This document shows, in pieces, positions 27,222 to 41,033 of a stretch of 64,000 bases of DNA. Position 1 is the first letter of the stretch, and the number at the start of each line of letters is the position of its first letter. The notes under the pieces are model-generated. The model did no database searches, had not been told where the DNA came from, and saw only the letters and a list, made by a program, of their open reading frames with translations. The translations under genes were made by a program, and so were the position numbers. The DNA is from ZC4RG30 sp964632365 (GTDB taxonomy: Bacteria; Pseudomonadota; Gammaproteobacteria; Steroidobacterales; Steroidobacteraceae): NCBI GenBank assembly GCA_964632365.1, contig CAZWDR010000001.1, positions 1 to 64,000 of the forward strand, in the 5' to 3' direction.

Positions 27222-29613
27222 GGGCCGCCGGCGGAAGCAGATTCTGCGCGGCCCGGCCGTCGCGGGCGGCCGGATATCCGGGCGGCACGATGGCCACCTG
27301 CATCAACGTGCGCGTGCCGAGTTCGGCGCCCGGCCCGGGCTCGTCGATCTTGACGTAGAACGTGCGCGGCTCGCGGCGCTGCGGGTCCGGCATCAGCGGG
27401 ACGAGCAGTTCCACGCCACGCGCGCCCTCCGGGATCACGCCGATGCGCGGCGCGATCGCGCGGAAATCCCGGTCCGCCTGCGCGGTGCCGGTCTCCGTCC
27501 ACCAGCGGAAGGTGACTTCGCTGTTCAGCGAGCCGCGCCGCGCCACCCAGATGCGCGCCACGCGCTCGGTGGTGTCCACCCAGGCATGGTTGGCCGCCAG
27601 GTCGATGCTGGAGCGCGCGCGGGCGCCGTTTGCCGCTGGCGGCTCGCTGGCGGCGACCGTCGGGGTCCGCCCGACCCCCGGCGCAGCCACGCCGGCCACG
27701 GCACCCGCGCCGGCGCCCGCGGCGGCAGGATCCCCCGGGCCACGTGCCGTGCGGCCGCCGTCCGCTGTCGCTGTCGTCATCGCCGGGGGCGGAATGACGG
27801 CGTTGTTCGTCGCGGCGCCAGCCGGCACGCCGGAGGGCGGCCGGTCCAGCGTCGTGGCGGCCGCCTGCCCATCGGCCGACGCGTCGGCCCGCCCCGCGGC
27901 GGCACCTTCAACCGGCGCTGCCGGGATGTCCGTCGCGGCACCCGCGGTGGCCGCTGCGGAAGGGTCTGCCGATCCCGCGTCCACGCCGCCGGCCGACCCA
28001 CCGTCCCCGAACAGGTACAGGTAGGCGCCGCCGGCCAGGATCAGCGCCACGATGCCCGCGGCCAGCCACTCGCGCAGATGACCGCGGCGCGGCGGCGCCG
28101 CTTCGCCCCCATCCTGCAGCAGCACCGGTTCCGCCGGCGCGGGTGCCTCGCCGCCGAAGACCGCCAGCACGCTGGCATCCTGCGGGTCCCGCCCGGAAAG
28201 CGTGTCGCGCAGCGCGCGCCATTGCGCGCGCGTGGTGCCGGGCGGTGCGCGCAGTTTCGACAGGGACGCTGGCGTGAGGGCCTGCACGGGCTCCGTGCCC
28301 GACAGCAGCTCATAGGCCAGTCGCGCGAAGGCCATCCGGTCCGCGGCGGGTTGCACCGCATGGCTCTGTGCCCGCAGCCCGAAACCCTGCAGGCGGGCAT
28401 CGCCCAGCTCGGTGATCAGCACGTTCGCGGCGGTGAGTTCGCCGTGCGCCACGCCGCAGGCATGCGCATGCGCCAGTGCTCCGGCCAATGCGCGCACGAT
28501 TGCCAGCGCCGACTGCAGCGGCACGCGACGATCGGCGCGGCGCTCGAGCAGATCCCGCAGCGACACGCCGCCATGAAACTCGGTGACGAGCACCAGCGCA
28601 CCGCTGTCATCCTCGACATCCAGCGTGCGCGTGATCGCGGGGTGCGACAGCGACTGCAGCTTGCCGATGCGCTGCAGGACCAGCGGATCCTGGCTGAGTT
28701 CTTCGTCGAGCACCTGCAGCGCCACGCGCTGCCGCACGCCGGGCATGGCGGCCTTGGTCTCATCAATGGCCTCGACCAGGGTCATCCAGTCGATGCGGCG
28801 CAGGATGTCCACGACGCGGTAGCGTCCGCACAGCAGATCGCCGACCCGCACCTCGCGGTGGAACGATGCATCCAGCAGCTCACGCTCCGCGGCGGGCGCG
28901 GGCTCTGGCAGGGCATGCATGCGCAGCACGGGGGCCGGTTCATTGCGCCCCCGCGCGGTCATCGGCTCGGACGCGGCGGTGCCGGTGCGCGTCGCGGCGG
29001 AATCCTCGGCCGTCCTGGCGGGGTCTGCAGGCCTGCCCGGGTCCGCAGCGCTGACGGGGTCGGCAGGCCGGCCCCGGTCCCCAGGCCCGCGCGGCTCCGC
29101 GGTCCGGATCGGGTCAGCCGTCGCGATCGCGGCCGTCGTGCCGACGGGACCCGCAGCAGCAGGGCCGGGCTCGGCCGGCGCCATCGAGCCCGCTGGTGCA
29201 GCCGGATTGACCCCCACCGCAGGCCGCTCCAATCGCGCGTCGCCCGGCGCCGCCGGCGGTGAGACGGACGCCGGCCGCGCCGCTTCCGGCGGGCCGGATG
29301 GCGCGGTGCGCGGCTTCCTCTTCACCGCGGGCTTCGCGTACCCCTGCGCGCCGAGGGAATGGCGCTGCAGCCGCGATTTCAGCGCCAGGAACGTCTCGCG
29401 CGGAATGCGTTTGCGCCGGAAATTCTGGTCCAGCAGCGCGAGCACCGCCCAGCCGATTTCAGGATCCTCCGCCTCGTGCGAGATCACCTGCCCGACGAAT
29501 TCATCCTGCGTCAGCGCGCCGGTGGACAGCGCATCGATCCACTGCTGCGGGTCGGCCGCGGCCGCCTCGCGTTCCTCGGATTCGGTCGGGGCAACGTACA
29601 TGGTGATCATCAT
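27178..29613 (-). CDS. Membrane pseudokinase with Calx-beta-like extracytoplasmic domain
   Basis: 811 residues. An N-terminal helical segment (about 22-90) is followed by a long Pro/Ala-rich linker and a Ser/Thr kinase-like domain (about 262-440). The catalytic residues are missing: the VAIK lysine is Gln300 (VALQVL), HRD reads HGE (390-392) and DFG reads GFG (Gly410), while Asn397 is kept. This predicts a pseudokinase. A single membrane helix (about 517-536) leads to a low-complexity outer region and a C-terminal segment (about 672-781) with Calx-beta features: VTFRWWTETGTA, DRDFRA, FYVKIDEP, GAELGTRTLMQV. It probably senses or scaffolds across the membrane. An 18-bp palindrome lies 57 bp before the start. 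ATGs at residues 2 and 5 are alternative starts. Confidence 0.82.
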   Translation of the reverse strand: MMITMYVAPTESEEREAAAADPQQWIDALSTGALTQDEFVGQVISHEAEDPEIGWAVLALLDQNFRRKRIPRETFLALKSRLQRHSLGAQGYAKPAVKRKPRTAPSGPPEAARPASVSPPAAPGDARLERPAVGVNPAAPAGSMAPAEPGPAAAGPVGTTAAIATADPIRTAEPRGPGDRGRPADPVSAADPGRPADPARTAEDSAATRTGTAASEPMTARGRNEPAPVLRMHALPEPAPAAERELLDASFHREVRVGDLLCGRYRVVDILRRIDWMTLVEAIDETKAAMPGVRQRVALQVLDEELSQDPLVLQRIGKLQSLSHPAITRTLDVEDDSGALVLVTEFHGGVSLRDLLERRADRRVPLQSALAIVRALAGALAHAHACGVAHGELTAANVLITELGDARLQGFGLRAQSHAVQPAADRMAFARLAYELLSGTEPVQALTPASLSKLRAPPGTTRAQWRALRDTLSGRDPQDASVLAVFGGEAPAPAEPVLLQDGGEAAPPRRGHLREWLAAGIVALILAGGAYLYLFGDGGSAGGVDAGSADPSAAATAGAATDIPAAPVEGAAAGRADASADGQAAATTLDRPPSGVPAGAATNNAVIPPPAMTTATADGGRTARGPGDPAAAGAGAGAVAGVAAPGVGRTPTVAASEPPAANGARARSSIDLAANHAWVDTTERVARIWVARRGSLNSEVTFRWWTETGTAQADRDFRAIAPRIGVIPEGARGVELLVPLMPDPQRREPRTFYVKIDEPGPGAELGTRTLMQVAIVPPGYPAARDGRAAQNLLPPAALSPPAVAAGAAATP

Positions 29614-29669
29614 CGCCGAAGCGGCCGGCCCTGCATCAAGTCGGGGGGTGGGAAGCCGGCAGCAGGCCG

Positions 29670-29687
29670 TGTAGGGATTCTCCTACG
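29670..29687 (-). promoter_or_regulatory. 18-bp GacA/UvrY-like palindrome before the pseudokinase gene
   Basis: TGTAGG-GATTCT-CCTACG, an inverted repeat with a 6-bp spacer, 57 bp upstream of the pseudokinase start. It matches the sites at 49361-49378 and 52121-52138. Known GacA/UvrY boxes read TGTAAG-N6-CTTACA, so arm and spacer fit with one base changed per arm. Function is inferred. Confidence 0.55.
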
Positions 29688-29737
29688 GATTCGCGCACCA
29701 CGTTGAAGTGGCGCAAAGTGTGCCACAGGTCCAGCGT

Positions 29738-32197
29738 TCACCGGTTGTGCAGCGCGGCCAGCACGTTCGCCAGTGCGCCATGGTCCACCGGCTTGGTCAG
29801 GTGGTGATCGAAGCCCGCCGCTGCCGAGCGTTCGCGGTCGCCGCTCTGCCCCCAGCCGGTGATCGCCACCAGCAGCACCGCCGGGTCCATCTGGCGGATG
29901 CGGCGGGCGACCTCGAAGCCATCCAGCTTCGGCATGCCGATATCCAGCAGCACCGCCGCGGGTGAATGGGAGCGGAAGGCCTCAAGCGCCGCTTCGCCAT
30001 CCTCGGCCACGCACACCGCATGCCCGTCGCACCGGAGCAGCATGGCGAGGCTGTCCGCGGCATCGCGGTTGTCATCGGCGATCAGGATGCGCATCGGCGT
30101 CGCGGCGACCGGCGGCCGCTCATCGGCATCACAGGACTGAAGCGCCGGAACCACCGCATCGGGAATATGCAGCGTGAACATGCTGCCACGGCCCGGACCG
30201 TCACTGTGCACCGTCGCATGGCCGCCATGCAGTTCCACCAGTCCCCGTGTCAGGGCAAGGCCGATGCCGAGGCCACCCTCGGAACGGTCCTTCGCGGCTT
30301 TCACCTGCGAGAACATGCGGAAGATTGTCTGCAGGTCGGGCGGGGCGATGCCGATGCCCGTGTCCGAGACGGCGATGCGCAGTTCCCCGCCCTCGATGCG
30401 GACGCCCAGGTGGATGGCACCACCCTGCGGGGTGTACTTGGCGGCGTTGTTCAGCAGGTTCGAGATCATCTGCGACATGCGCAGCGGATCCACGTCGACC
30501 AGCGCATGCGGCGGCAGGTCCACGGTCAGGCGGTGGCGGCGGCCATAGATCAGCGGGCGGGAGGTCTCGATCGCCGACTCCACCAGCGCGGACAGCGGCG
30601 TCGGTGTGCGTCGCACCTCGAGGATGCCGCGCGTGATGCGCGACACGTCGAGCAGGTCATCGAGCAGCAGCGACATGTGCTGCACCTGGCGATCGATGAC
30701 GTCCTGGCACCAGCGGCGCTGCGCCTCGGGCAATTCCGGCTTGCGCGCCAGCGTGGCGGCCATGCGGATGGGCGCGAGCGGGTTGCGCAGCTCATGCGCC
30801 AGCGTGGCGAGGAACTCGTCCTTGCGCTGGTCGGCCTCGCGCAGCGCCATCTCGTGTCGCTTGCGCTCGCTCACGTCCCCGAACCACACGCCGATGTCCT
30901 GGTCCATCGGCGACACCACCACCTGGAACCAGCCGTGCACGCCGCCGGCGATCTGGCGCACCTCGAAGTCACGCACCTCCTGCAGTTCGGCGGCGCCGGC
31001 GAACTGCCCCAGCAGGCCGGGTTCCGCCCAGGTGTCCGGATAGAGCTCGGAGATGCGGGCGCCAGCCAGCTCGCTGGCATCGCGGCCGAGCACCACCGCC
31101 GCGGCCTTGTTCACATAGGCCCATCTGAAGTCCACCAGCGTGCCGTCCGCGTCGCGGACCGGCGCCAGCACCATGAACGGCACCGCCGACGCATCGAGCA
31201 CGCGGCGCAGGCGTCGTTCGCCACGATAGCGCGCCTCCTCGGCATCGCGGCGTTGCTGGTCGCGCAGACGCACGATGTGCACCGTCCACCACAGCATGCT
31301 GGTGAACAGCACGATCTCGATCACGGTGCGCAGCGCGGTGCCGAACGCCAGGTCGAAATAGCCGGCGCGCTGGCCGGCGAGGCGGGCCAGTCCCAGCATG
31401 ACCGGCACCAGGATGGCCAGCGGGATGATGCGCCGTGCGAGGTCGCCGGCGGTGCTGTTGTCGATCAGCGTGCGCACCGGCTGCCGGTCGGCCATCGCGG
31501 CAACCAGCGCGCCGGCCAGCGCGGCCAGCATCGTGGCGGTCTGCAACGCAATCGCCGTGAGGCGCGGTGCGGTGTACATCGGTTCGGCCCCGTACAGGTA
31601 GCCGATGATCGACAGCGCGGAGATCAGCAGCACGAGCAGCGGCAGCGCCACGACCAGCGCGCTCTGCCACCGTGCCTGCCACATGCAGACCGCCGCCGCG
31701 AGCAGCGCGATGCTGATGGAGGCCGGCACGCCCATGCGGTTCGGCGCAACCGTGGCCGGCGAACCCGGCGCCTCGTCGAACAGCACCGTGTCGATGCCGA
31801 AGTCCACATCGAGCAGGTGCTCGACCAGCGTGAGCAGACCGACGAGTCCTGCCAGCGCGGCCAACGCACGCGCGATCATGGATGCCGGCCGTGCGGATGC
31901 CGCGCCGCCCAGCAGCACGGCCGCACCCAGCGCGGTGACGCACACCGCGGAATTGGCCTTCATTGTGATGCCGGTGTTCCACCAGTCGATCAGCCGCGGG
32001 ATGTCCCCGGCCCAGCCGGTGAAGGAGGCGACACCGCCGGCCGTCGCGAACGTGGCAAGCCCCAACGAAGCCAGTCGCGTGAAGTCCCAGCGTGTCCGCA
32101 TTCCAGGTTCGTGTTGTCGTGGGGCGGGCAGCGTATCACCAGCCTGCCCGGGCGTCGGGTCCTGCGCGGCAACCGGGCCGCGTGGGCGCAATGACAT
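29738..32197 (-). CDS. Multi-pass membrane hybrid sensor histidine kinase (PAS-HisKA-HATPase-REC)
   Basis: Up to 819 residues; an ATG at 32101 would remove a Pro-rich 32-residue lead and start just before the first helix, and neither start has a good ribosome binding site. About eight membrane helices fill residues 40-325 with little periplasmic loop, so it may sense membrane state or a buried ligand. A PAS domain (about 345-450) leads into the kinase core: LAHELRNPLAPIRMAA, NLLNNAAKYTPQGG, DTGIGIAPPD, LGIGLALTRGLVELHGG. The C-terminal receiver has Asp in LLDIGMPKLDG and Lys in LTKPVD. The core is very like those of the kinases at 35731 and 38401. Divergent from the GGDEF-EAL gene. Confidence 0.9.
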   Translation of the reverse strand: MSLRPRGPVAAQDPTPGQAGDTLPAPRQHEPGMRTRWDFTRLASLGLATFATAGGVASFTGWAGDIPRLIDWWNTGITMKANSAVCVTALGAAVLLGGAASARPASMIARALAALAGLVGLLTLVEHLLDVDFGIDTVLFDEAPGSPATVAPNRMGVPASISIALLAAAVCMWQARWQSALVVALPLLVLLISALSIIGYLYGAEPMYTAPRLTAIALQTATMLAALAGALVAAMADRQPVRTLIDNSTAGDLARRIIPLAILVPVMLGLARLAGQRAGYFDLAFGTALRTVIEIVLFTSMLWWTVHIVRLRDQQRRDAEEARYRGERRLRRVLDASAVPFMVLAPVRDADGTLVDFRWAYVNKAAAVVLGRDASELAGARISELYPDTWAEPGLLGQFAGAAELQEVRDFEVRQIAGGVHGWFQVVVSPMDQDIGVWFGDVSERKRHEMALREADQRKDEFLATLAHELRNPLAPIRMAATLARKPELPEAQRRWCQDVIDRQVQHMSLLLDDLLDVSRITRGILEVRRTPTPLSALVESAIETSRPLIYGRRHRLTVDLPPHALVDVDPLRMSQMISNLLNNAAKYTPQGGAIHLGVRIEGGELRIAVSDTGIGIAPPDLQTIFRMFSQVKAAKDRSEGGLGIGLALTRGLVELHGGHATVHSDGPGRGSMFTLHIPDAVVPALQSCDADERPPVAATPMRILIADDNRDAADSLAMLLRCDGHAVCVAEDGEAALEAFRSHSPAAVLLDIGMPKLDGFEVARRIRQMDPAVLLVAITGWGQSGDRERSAAAGFDHHLTKPVDHGALANVLAALHNR

Positions 32198-32301
32198 ATT
32201 CGCGCCGTGGCGTGCGCCGCCTCACGAAAGCTTCGTTCCGGGCGAAGGCCGATGCACGCGCAGCCCAGAATCAGTGGCGATCTTCCCCAAGGACCCAACT
32301 G

Positions 32302-35052
32302 ATGCCGGTAGCAAAGCCGCAATCGCGATCCGCGCGGCCGATCCTCGCGCGCCTTGCAGCGTGGCGCCCGGGCATCGCATGGCATCTGGGCATCGCTTTC
32401 CTGGCCGTGTCGGGTCTTGCTGCGGTGGCCAACTTCGCCCTGCAACGTACCGTGTCGATCACCACCACCCAGCTGGTGGCGCCCGCGCCGGTCCGCGCAC
32501 CGGCGCGCGGACCGCTGCGGCCCGCAGCACCGGCCGCGCCGCAGGCGGCCGATGGCAAGGCCGCGCTGCCTGCGCTCGAGCGCCTTTCGGCGACGACGCT
32601 GGCGATGCGGCAGATGCCGGCCGACGAACGTCAGGCACGCCTGCGCGCCGCGGCCGACGAAGTGCGCGCGACGCTGGTGCGCCTGCATGGATCCTCCGAC
32701 CGTGCCGATGCCGTGCTGCGTACTGCCGTACGCCTGGTCCAGATGGAGGCGGCACGTGATGAGGCGCATGCGCGCTATGCGGCCACGGTGGCGCGCATCG
32801 AGGAGAGTGTGCAGGCCACCGTCGATCGCTCCTGGCGGATCCTGGGACGCGTTGTCGCGCGCCAGTCCCTGGTGGTGGCAAACCAGAATGCGGAGGAGCT
32901 GCGCCGCGCGTCCGAGGTGCTGCGCGGCACCGGCTACTCGCCGGCGGAGATGGCGCGGCTGGCCGAGGCAGAGCGGCAGTTCGCCGCGGCGCTGGCGGCC
33001 GCCGAACGCAATTTCACCCGGGCCAATGGAGCGGAGTGGTTCACGCAGACCACGGCGGAGGTCGCGCAGCTGCAGGCCGCGCGTCCGGCGATCGTCGATC
33101 TCGACGCGCAGCGGCGTCGCCTGCTGCCGCGCTTCCAGGTCGAGCTGGCCCTGGCGCGCACGCAGCTGGAGACGCCGGTGGTGCCGCGCGGGGCCGTGCC
33201 CGTGTCCGTGTCCGCGCCGGAGGGCCGGTCCGGCGCACCGTCTGCACGACCCGATGTCGCGCCGGACGCACAGCCCGATGTCCCCGCGTGGCTGGCGCCG
33301 CCGCGCTGGACGATGGCGCCGCGCGTGACCACCCGCAACGAGGCGGTCGAGGACGGTCTGGCGCCGTCAGGGTTTGCATGGCTGTCGGGCGGGGTCCTGC
33401 TGCTGCTGCTGGGCGTGTCGATGCTCACCGTCCTCAGCATCCTGCGGCCGGTGCAGCGCCTGATCGCGGCCTCGCAGCGCATTGCGCTGGGCGAGGGCGG
33501 AGTCCGCGTGCCGCGCGGTGGCACGCGCGAACTGGATCGTCTCGGCGCGGCGTTCAACCGCATGGCCGAGGAGCTGGAGACCGCGCACGCGATGGCCCGC
33601 AACTACCAGCAGCAGCTGGAGTCGCGCGTCGCCGAGCGCACGCGGCAGCTGCAGCACCAGGCCGGGCACGATGCGCTGACCCAGCTGCCGAACCGGCGGC
33701 GTTTCCTCGAGCATCTGCGGGGCGTGCTGTCCCGTTCAGGACCGGGGCGTTTGCAGACCGGACTGTTCTTCATCGACCTGGACAACTTCAAGACCATCAA
33801 CGACGGCCGCGGCCATGCCTACGGTGACCGCGTCCTGGTCGCGGTGGCCGAACGGCTGTCCCTGGCGGCTGGCGGAACCGGGCTCGCGGCCCGCTTCGGC
33901 GGCGACGAATTCACGATCGTCGTGGAAGGCGCGACGGGCCCGTCGCAGCTGCTGCAGTTCGGCAATGCGCTGGTGCGCGCGTTCGAGCAGCCGCTGCAGC
34001 TGGATGGCCGCGACCTGCTGGTCAGCGCCAGCGTGGGCGCCGCCTTCCATCCGCAACACGGGTCGGATGCGGAATCGCTGCTGCGCGCCGCCGATGCGGC
34101 GCTGTTCCAGGCGAAGGCGCAGGGCCGCAGCCAGCTGGCGCTGTTCACCCCCGAGTTGCTGGAACAGGCCACGGCGCGCTTCACGATGGAGCAGGCCCTG
34201 CGTCATGCCATCGAGCGCGGCGAGCTGGAGCTGGTGTTCCAGCCGGAGATCGACATCGCCGCGCTGGAGGTGACCGTCTGCGAAGCACTGCTGCGATGGC
34301 GGCGGCCCGATGGACAGCTGGTGTCGCCCGAGGAATTCCTTGCCGTGGCGGCGGAGTCCGGGCTGATCCTGCAGATCGACGACTGGGTGCTGCAGGCCGC
34401 AGTGGCCGCGGCGGCGCGCTGGCGCCGCGGCGCGAACGCCGATCTGCGCGTCGCGATCAACGCCTCGTCGCGACAGCTGGCGGATCCGGCCTTCGCCGAG
34501 CGTGTCGGGGCACTGCTGGAAGAGCATGGATTGCCAGCCTCTGCGCTGGAGATCGAACTGACCGAGAGCGTGTTGCAGACCGGGGCCGGAACGATTGCCG
34601 GCCTGCGCCGGCTGCTGCACATGGGCGTGACCGTGGCGCTGGACGACTTCGGCACCGGCTACTCCTCGCTGGCGTCGCTCGAGCAGCTGCCCCTCAGCCG
34701 CGTGAAGCTCGACCGCAGCCTGATCGCCAGCATCGATGAAAGCGATCGCGCCCGCTCGATCGCGAGCGCCATCATCAAGCTGTGCCGTGACCTGCGAGTG
34801 CAGGTGACGGCCGAGGGTGTGGAGCGCCCGGCGCAGCTGGCCATGCTGCGCGACAGTGGCGTGACGGTGCAGGGATTCCTGATCTCAAGGCCGGTGGACG
34901 AGGCGGGCCTGCCGGCTGCAGTCCGTGCCATCCCGGCGCTGCTCGAATCATTCCTGTTGCAGCAGTCCGCAACCGGCGGCGACCTGCCGGCGCTGGACAC
35001 TCGCACCGGGCTGCACCGGCGGCTGCGCGCGGTCGGCGGCGAATCGCAGTAG
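32302..35052 (+). CDS. Membrane GGDEF-EAL protein (c-di-GMP turnover)
   Basis: 916 residues from ATG 32302, which has AAGGA about 9 bp upstream. Helix 1 (about 26-46), a long helical periplasmic domain, helix 2 (about 358-378), HAMP (375-430), then GGDEF (455-610) with an intact RFGGDEF motif, and EAL (625-880). The EAL domain keeps the residues of active phosphodiesterases: CEALLRW, NASSRQL, ELTESVL, DDFGTGYSS, KLDRSLI and TAEGVE. Both synthesis and breakdown of c-di-GMP are therefore possible; in such fusions one activity often dominates. The next genes encode a YfiR-like repressor and a CHASE8 kinase, so the neighbourhood points to envelope-linked c-di-GMP control. Confidence 0.93.
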   Translation: MPVAKPQSRSARPILARLAAWRPGIAWHLGIAFLAVSGLAAVANFALQRTVSITTTQLVAPAPVRAPARGPLRPAAPAAPQAADGKAALPALERLSATTLAMRQMPADERQARLRAAADEVRATLVRLHGSSDRADAVLRTAVRLVQMEAARDEAHARYAATVARIEESVQATVDRSWRILGRVVARQSLVVANQNAEELRRASEVLRGTGYSPAEMARLAEAERQFAAALAAAERNFTRANGAEWFTQTTAEVAQLQAARPAIVDLDAQRRRLLPRFQVELALARTQLETPVVPRGAVPVSVSAPEGRSGAPSARPDVAPDAQPDVPAWLAPPRWTMAPRVTTRNEAVEDGLAPSGFAWLSGGVLLLLLGVSMLTVLSILRPVQRLIAASQRIALGEGGVRVPRGGTRELDRLGAAFNRMAEELETAHAMARNYQQQLESRVAERTRQLQHQAGHDALTQLPNRRRFLEHLRGVLSRSGPGRLQTGLFFIDLDNFKTINDGRGHAYGDRVLVAVAERLSLAAGGTGLAARFGGDEFTIVVEGATGPSQLLQFGNALVRAFEQPLQLDGRDLLVSASVGAAFHPQHGSDAESLLRAADAALFQAKAQGRSQLALFTPELLEQATARFTMEQALRHAIERGELELVFQPEIDIAALEVTVCEALLRWRRPDGQLVSPEEFLAVAAESGLILQIDDWVLQAAVAAAARWRRGANADLRVAINASSRQLADPAFAERVGALLEEHGLPASALEIELTESVLQTGAGTIAGLRRLLHMGVTVALDDFGTGYSSLASLEQLPLSRVKLDRSLIASIDESDRARSIASAIIKLCRDLRVQVTAEGVERPAQLAMLRDSGVTVQGFLISRPVDEAGLPAAVRAIPALLESFLLQQSATGGDLPALDTRTGLHRRLRAVGGESQ

Positions 35053-35170
35053 CCTCACGAGCTGTCGCTGCCGGGCGTCAACCTGCTTCGCGGTGCCCAT
35101 CGGCATATCCTGCAGGGGATGGCAGGTTGATCAAGCGAGGAGCAATGCTCGAGGCGCGCTGGAGTCACTG

Positions 35171-35730
35171 ATGGCTGGCGCGACCCACGAAAGCGCACGG
35201 GTGCTGGCCCGCGTCATCGCGGGTGTCCTCGCCCTGTGGGCCGGCGCGGCGGCGGTCCCGGCCCGTGGCGTCGACATCTATTCCGAGAGCGCGGTGCGGG
35301 CCGCCTTCGTGCTGCGTTTTGCCGGCTTTGTCGAATGGCCCGCCGGTGCGATGACGGGCGACCGCTTCACGATCGCGGTGCTCGGCGATGAACCGCTGGC
35401 CACCGATCTTGCGCAGCTGGCGGAGGATCGCACGCTGGCAGGTCGTGCCGTGCGCGTGGTGCGCATCCGCGCGGCGTCCCAGGCGCGCGATGCCCAGGTG
35501 CTGTTCGTGGGCGCGGAGCGCCGCGGCGACCTGCGCAGCATCCTGCGCGCAGTGTCCGCGCAGCCGCTGCTGGTGGTGACGGCCGAAGCGCGCGCACTGG
35601 CGGCGGGCAGCGTGATCAACTTCAAGCACGATCAGGGCCGCGTGCGCTTCGAGATCTCGGTGCCGGCGGCCGAGCGCATGGGGCTGCGCATCAGCGCCGA
35701 GCTGCTGGCCGTGGCGGCGCGGGTGGAGCG

Positions 35731-35734
<4 letters not shown>
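35171..35734 (+). CDS. YfiR family periplasmic protein (DUF4154)
   Basis: A 187-residue secreted protein: signal segment about residues 9-30 (LARVIAGVLALWAGAAAVPARG), then the YfiR fold: AVRAAFVLRFAGFVEWPA, FTIAVLGDEPLA, LFVGAERRGDL, LLVVTAEARALAAGSVINF and RVRFEISVPAAERMGLRISAELL. In Pseudomonas YfiR is a periplasmic repressor that binds the periplasmic domain of the diguanylate cyclase YfiN (CHASE8-HAMP-GGDEF). Here the next gene, overlapping by ATGA, encodes a CHASE8-HAMP histidine kinase, so the repressor probably controls that kinase. The cysteine pairs that make P. aeruginosa YfiR redox-sensitive are absent. GGAG lies 8 bp before the ATG. Confidence 0.88.
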
Positions 35735-38006
<2,272 letters not shown>

Positions 38007-38010
<4 letters not shown>

Positions 38011-38396
38011 AAACAGCAGCACAAGGCAGCGGCCCGGTCCGCATCCTCATCGCCGAGGACAACGACGACCTGCGCATGGTGATGCCCGCGCTGCTCGATG
38101 GCGTCGATGGCCTGGAGTGCGCGGCCACCACGGCCTATCTCGAAGAGGTGGGTCCGCTGATCGCGCAGCATCAGGTGCATGTCGCGGTGCTCGACATCGA
38201 ACTGCGCGGGGGTTCGTCACTGAAGCGCCTGCCGCAGCTGCGTCAGGCGTTTCCCGCCACACGCTTCGTGATCCACAGCGGCCATTCCAATCCCGAACTG
38301 ATGCGTCTGGCGCAGTCCGCGGGTGCGTCGGCCTATGTGCTGAAGTCCGGTGAGTTCGACGACCTGATCGCCGCCATCCGCGGCATGGCCGCCTGA
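38007..38396 (+). CDS. Single-domain response regulator with probable non-standard start
   Basis: A CheY-like receiver of about 129 residues: ILIAEDNDDLR (acidic pocket), phosphoacceptor Asp in VAVLDIELRGGSS, Ser in FVIHSGHS and Lys in YVLKSGEFDD. The frame has no ATG, GTG or TTG between 37734 and the acidic pocket. The first ATG after that (in DLRMVM) would cut off the pocket. An ATA at 38007 has AGGAGA about 8 bp upstream and overlaps the kinase stop codon as ATAG, mimicking ATGA coupling, so I place the start there. The alternative is ATG 37734, a 220-residue product overlapping the kinase receiver by 277 bp; its extra residues look like out-of-frame sequence. Probable partner of the preceding kinase. 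Confidence 0.75.
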
Positions 38397-38400
38397 CCAG

Positions 38401-40857
<2,457 letters not shown>

Positions 40858-41033
40858 TGTGGATGCGCACTGTCTGGTGGGCTCTGCAGGGCGGGTGGCG
40901 TGCGCTGAGCGGACGCAAGCGTCCACCATAGTAAACCCTGCGGGTTGCCGGGCGGTACCCGAAGCCCCCGGGCCGGTTGAGCTTTGCAGGCCGCCAGCGC
41001 ACCATAGCCTGCAATTCCCTCGCTGCCGACGCC

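Noticed and set aside
29966..32194. A 742-residue plus-strand frame
   Set aside because: Antisense shadow of the membrane kinase at 29738-32197, with no recognisable domain.
35053..35170. Riboswitch upstream of the YfiR-like gene (c-di-GMP type)
   Set aside because: The region has short complementary pieces but no recognisable c-di-GMP aptamer core.
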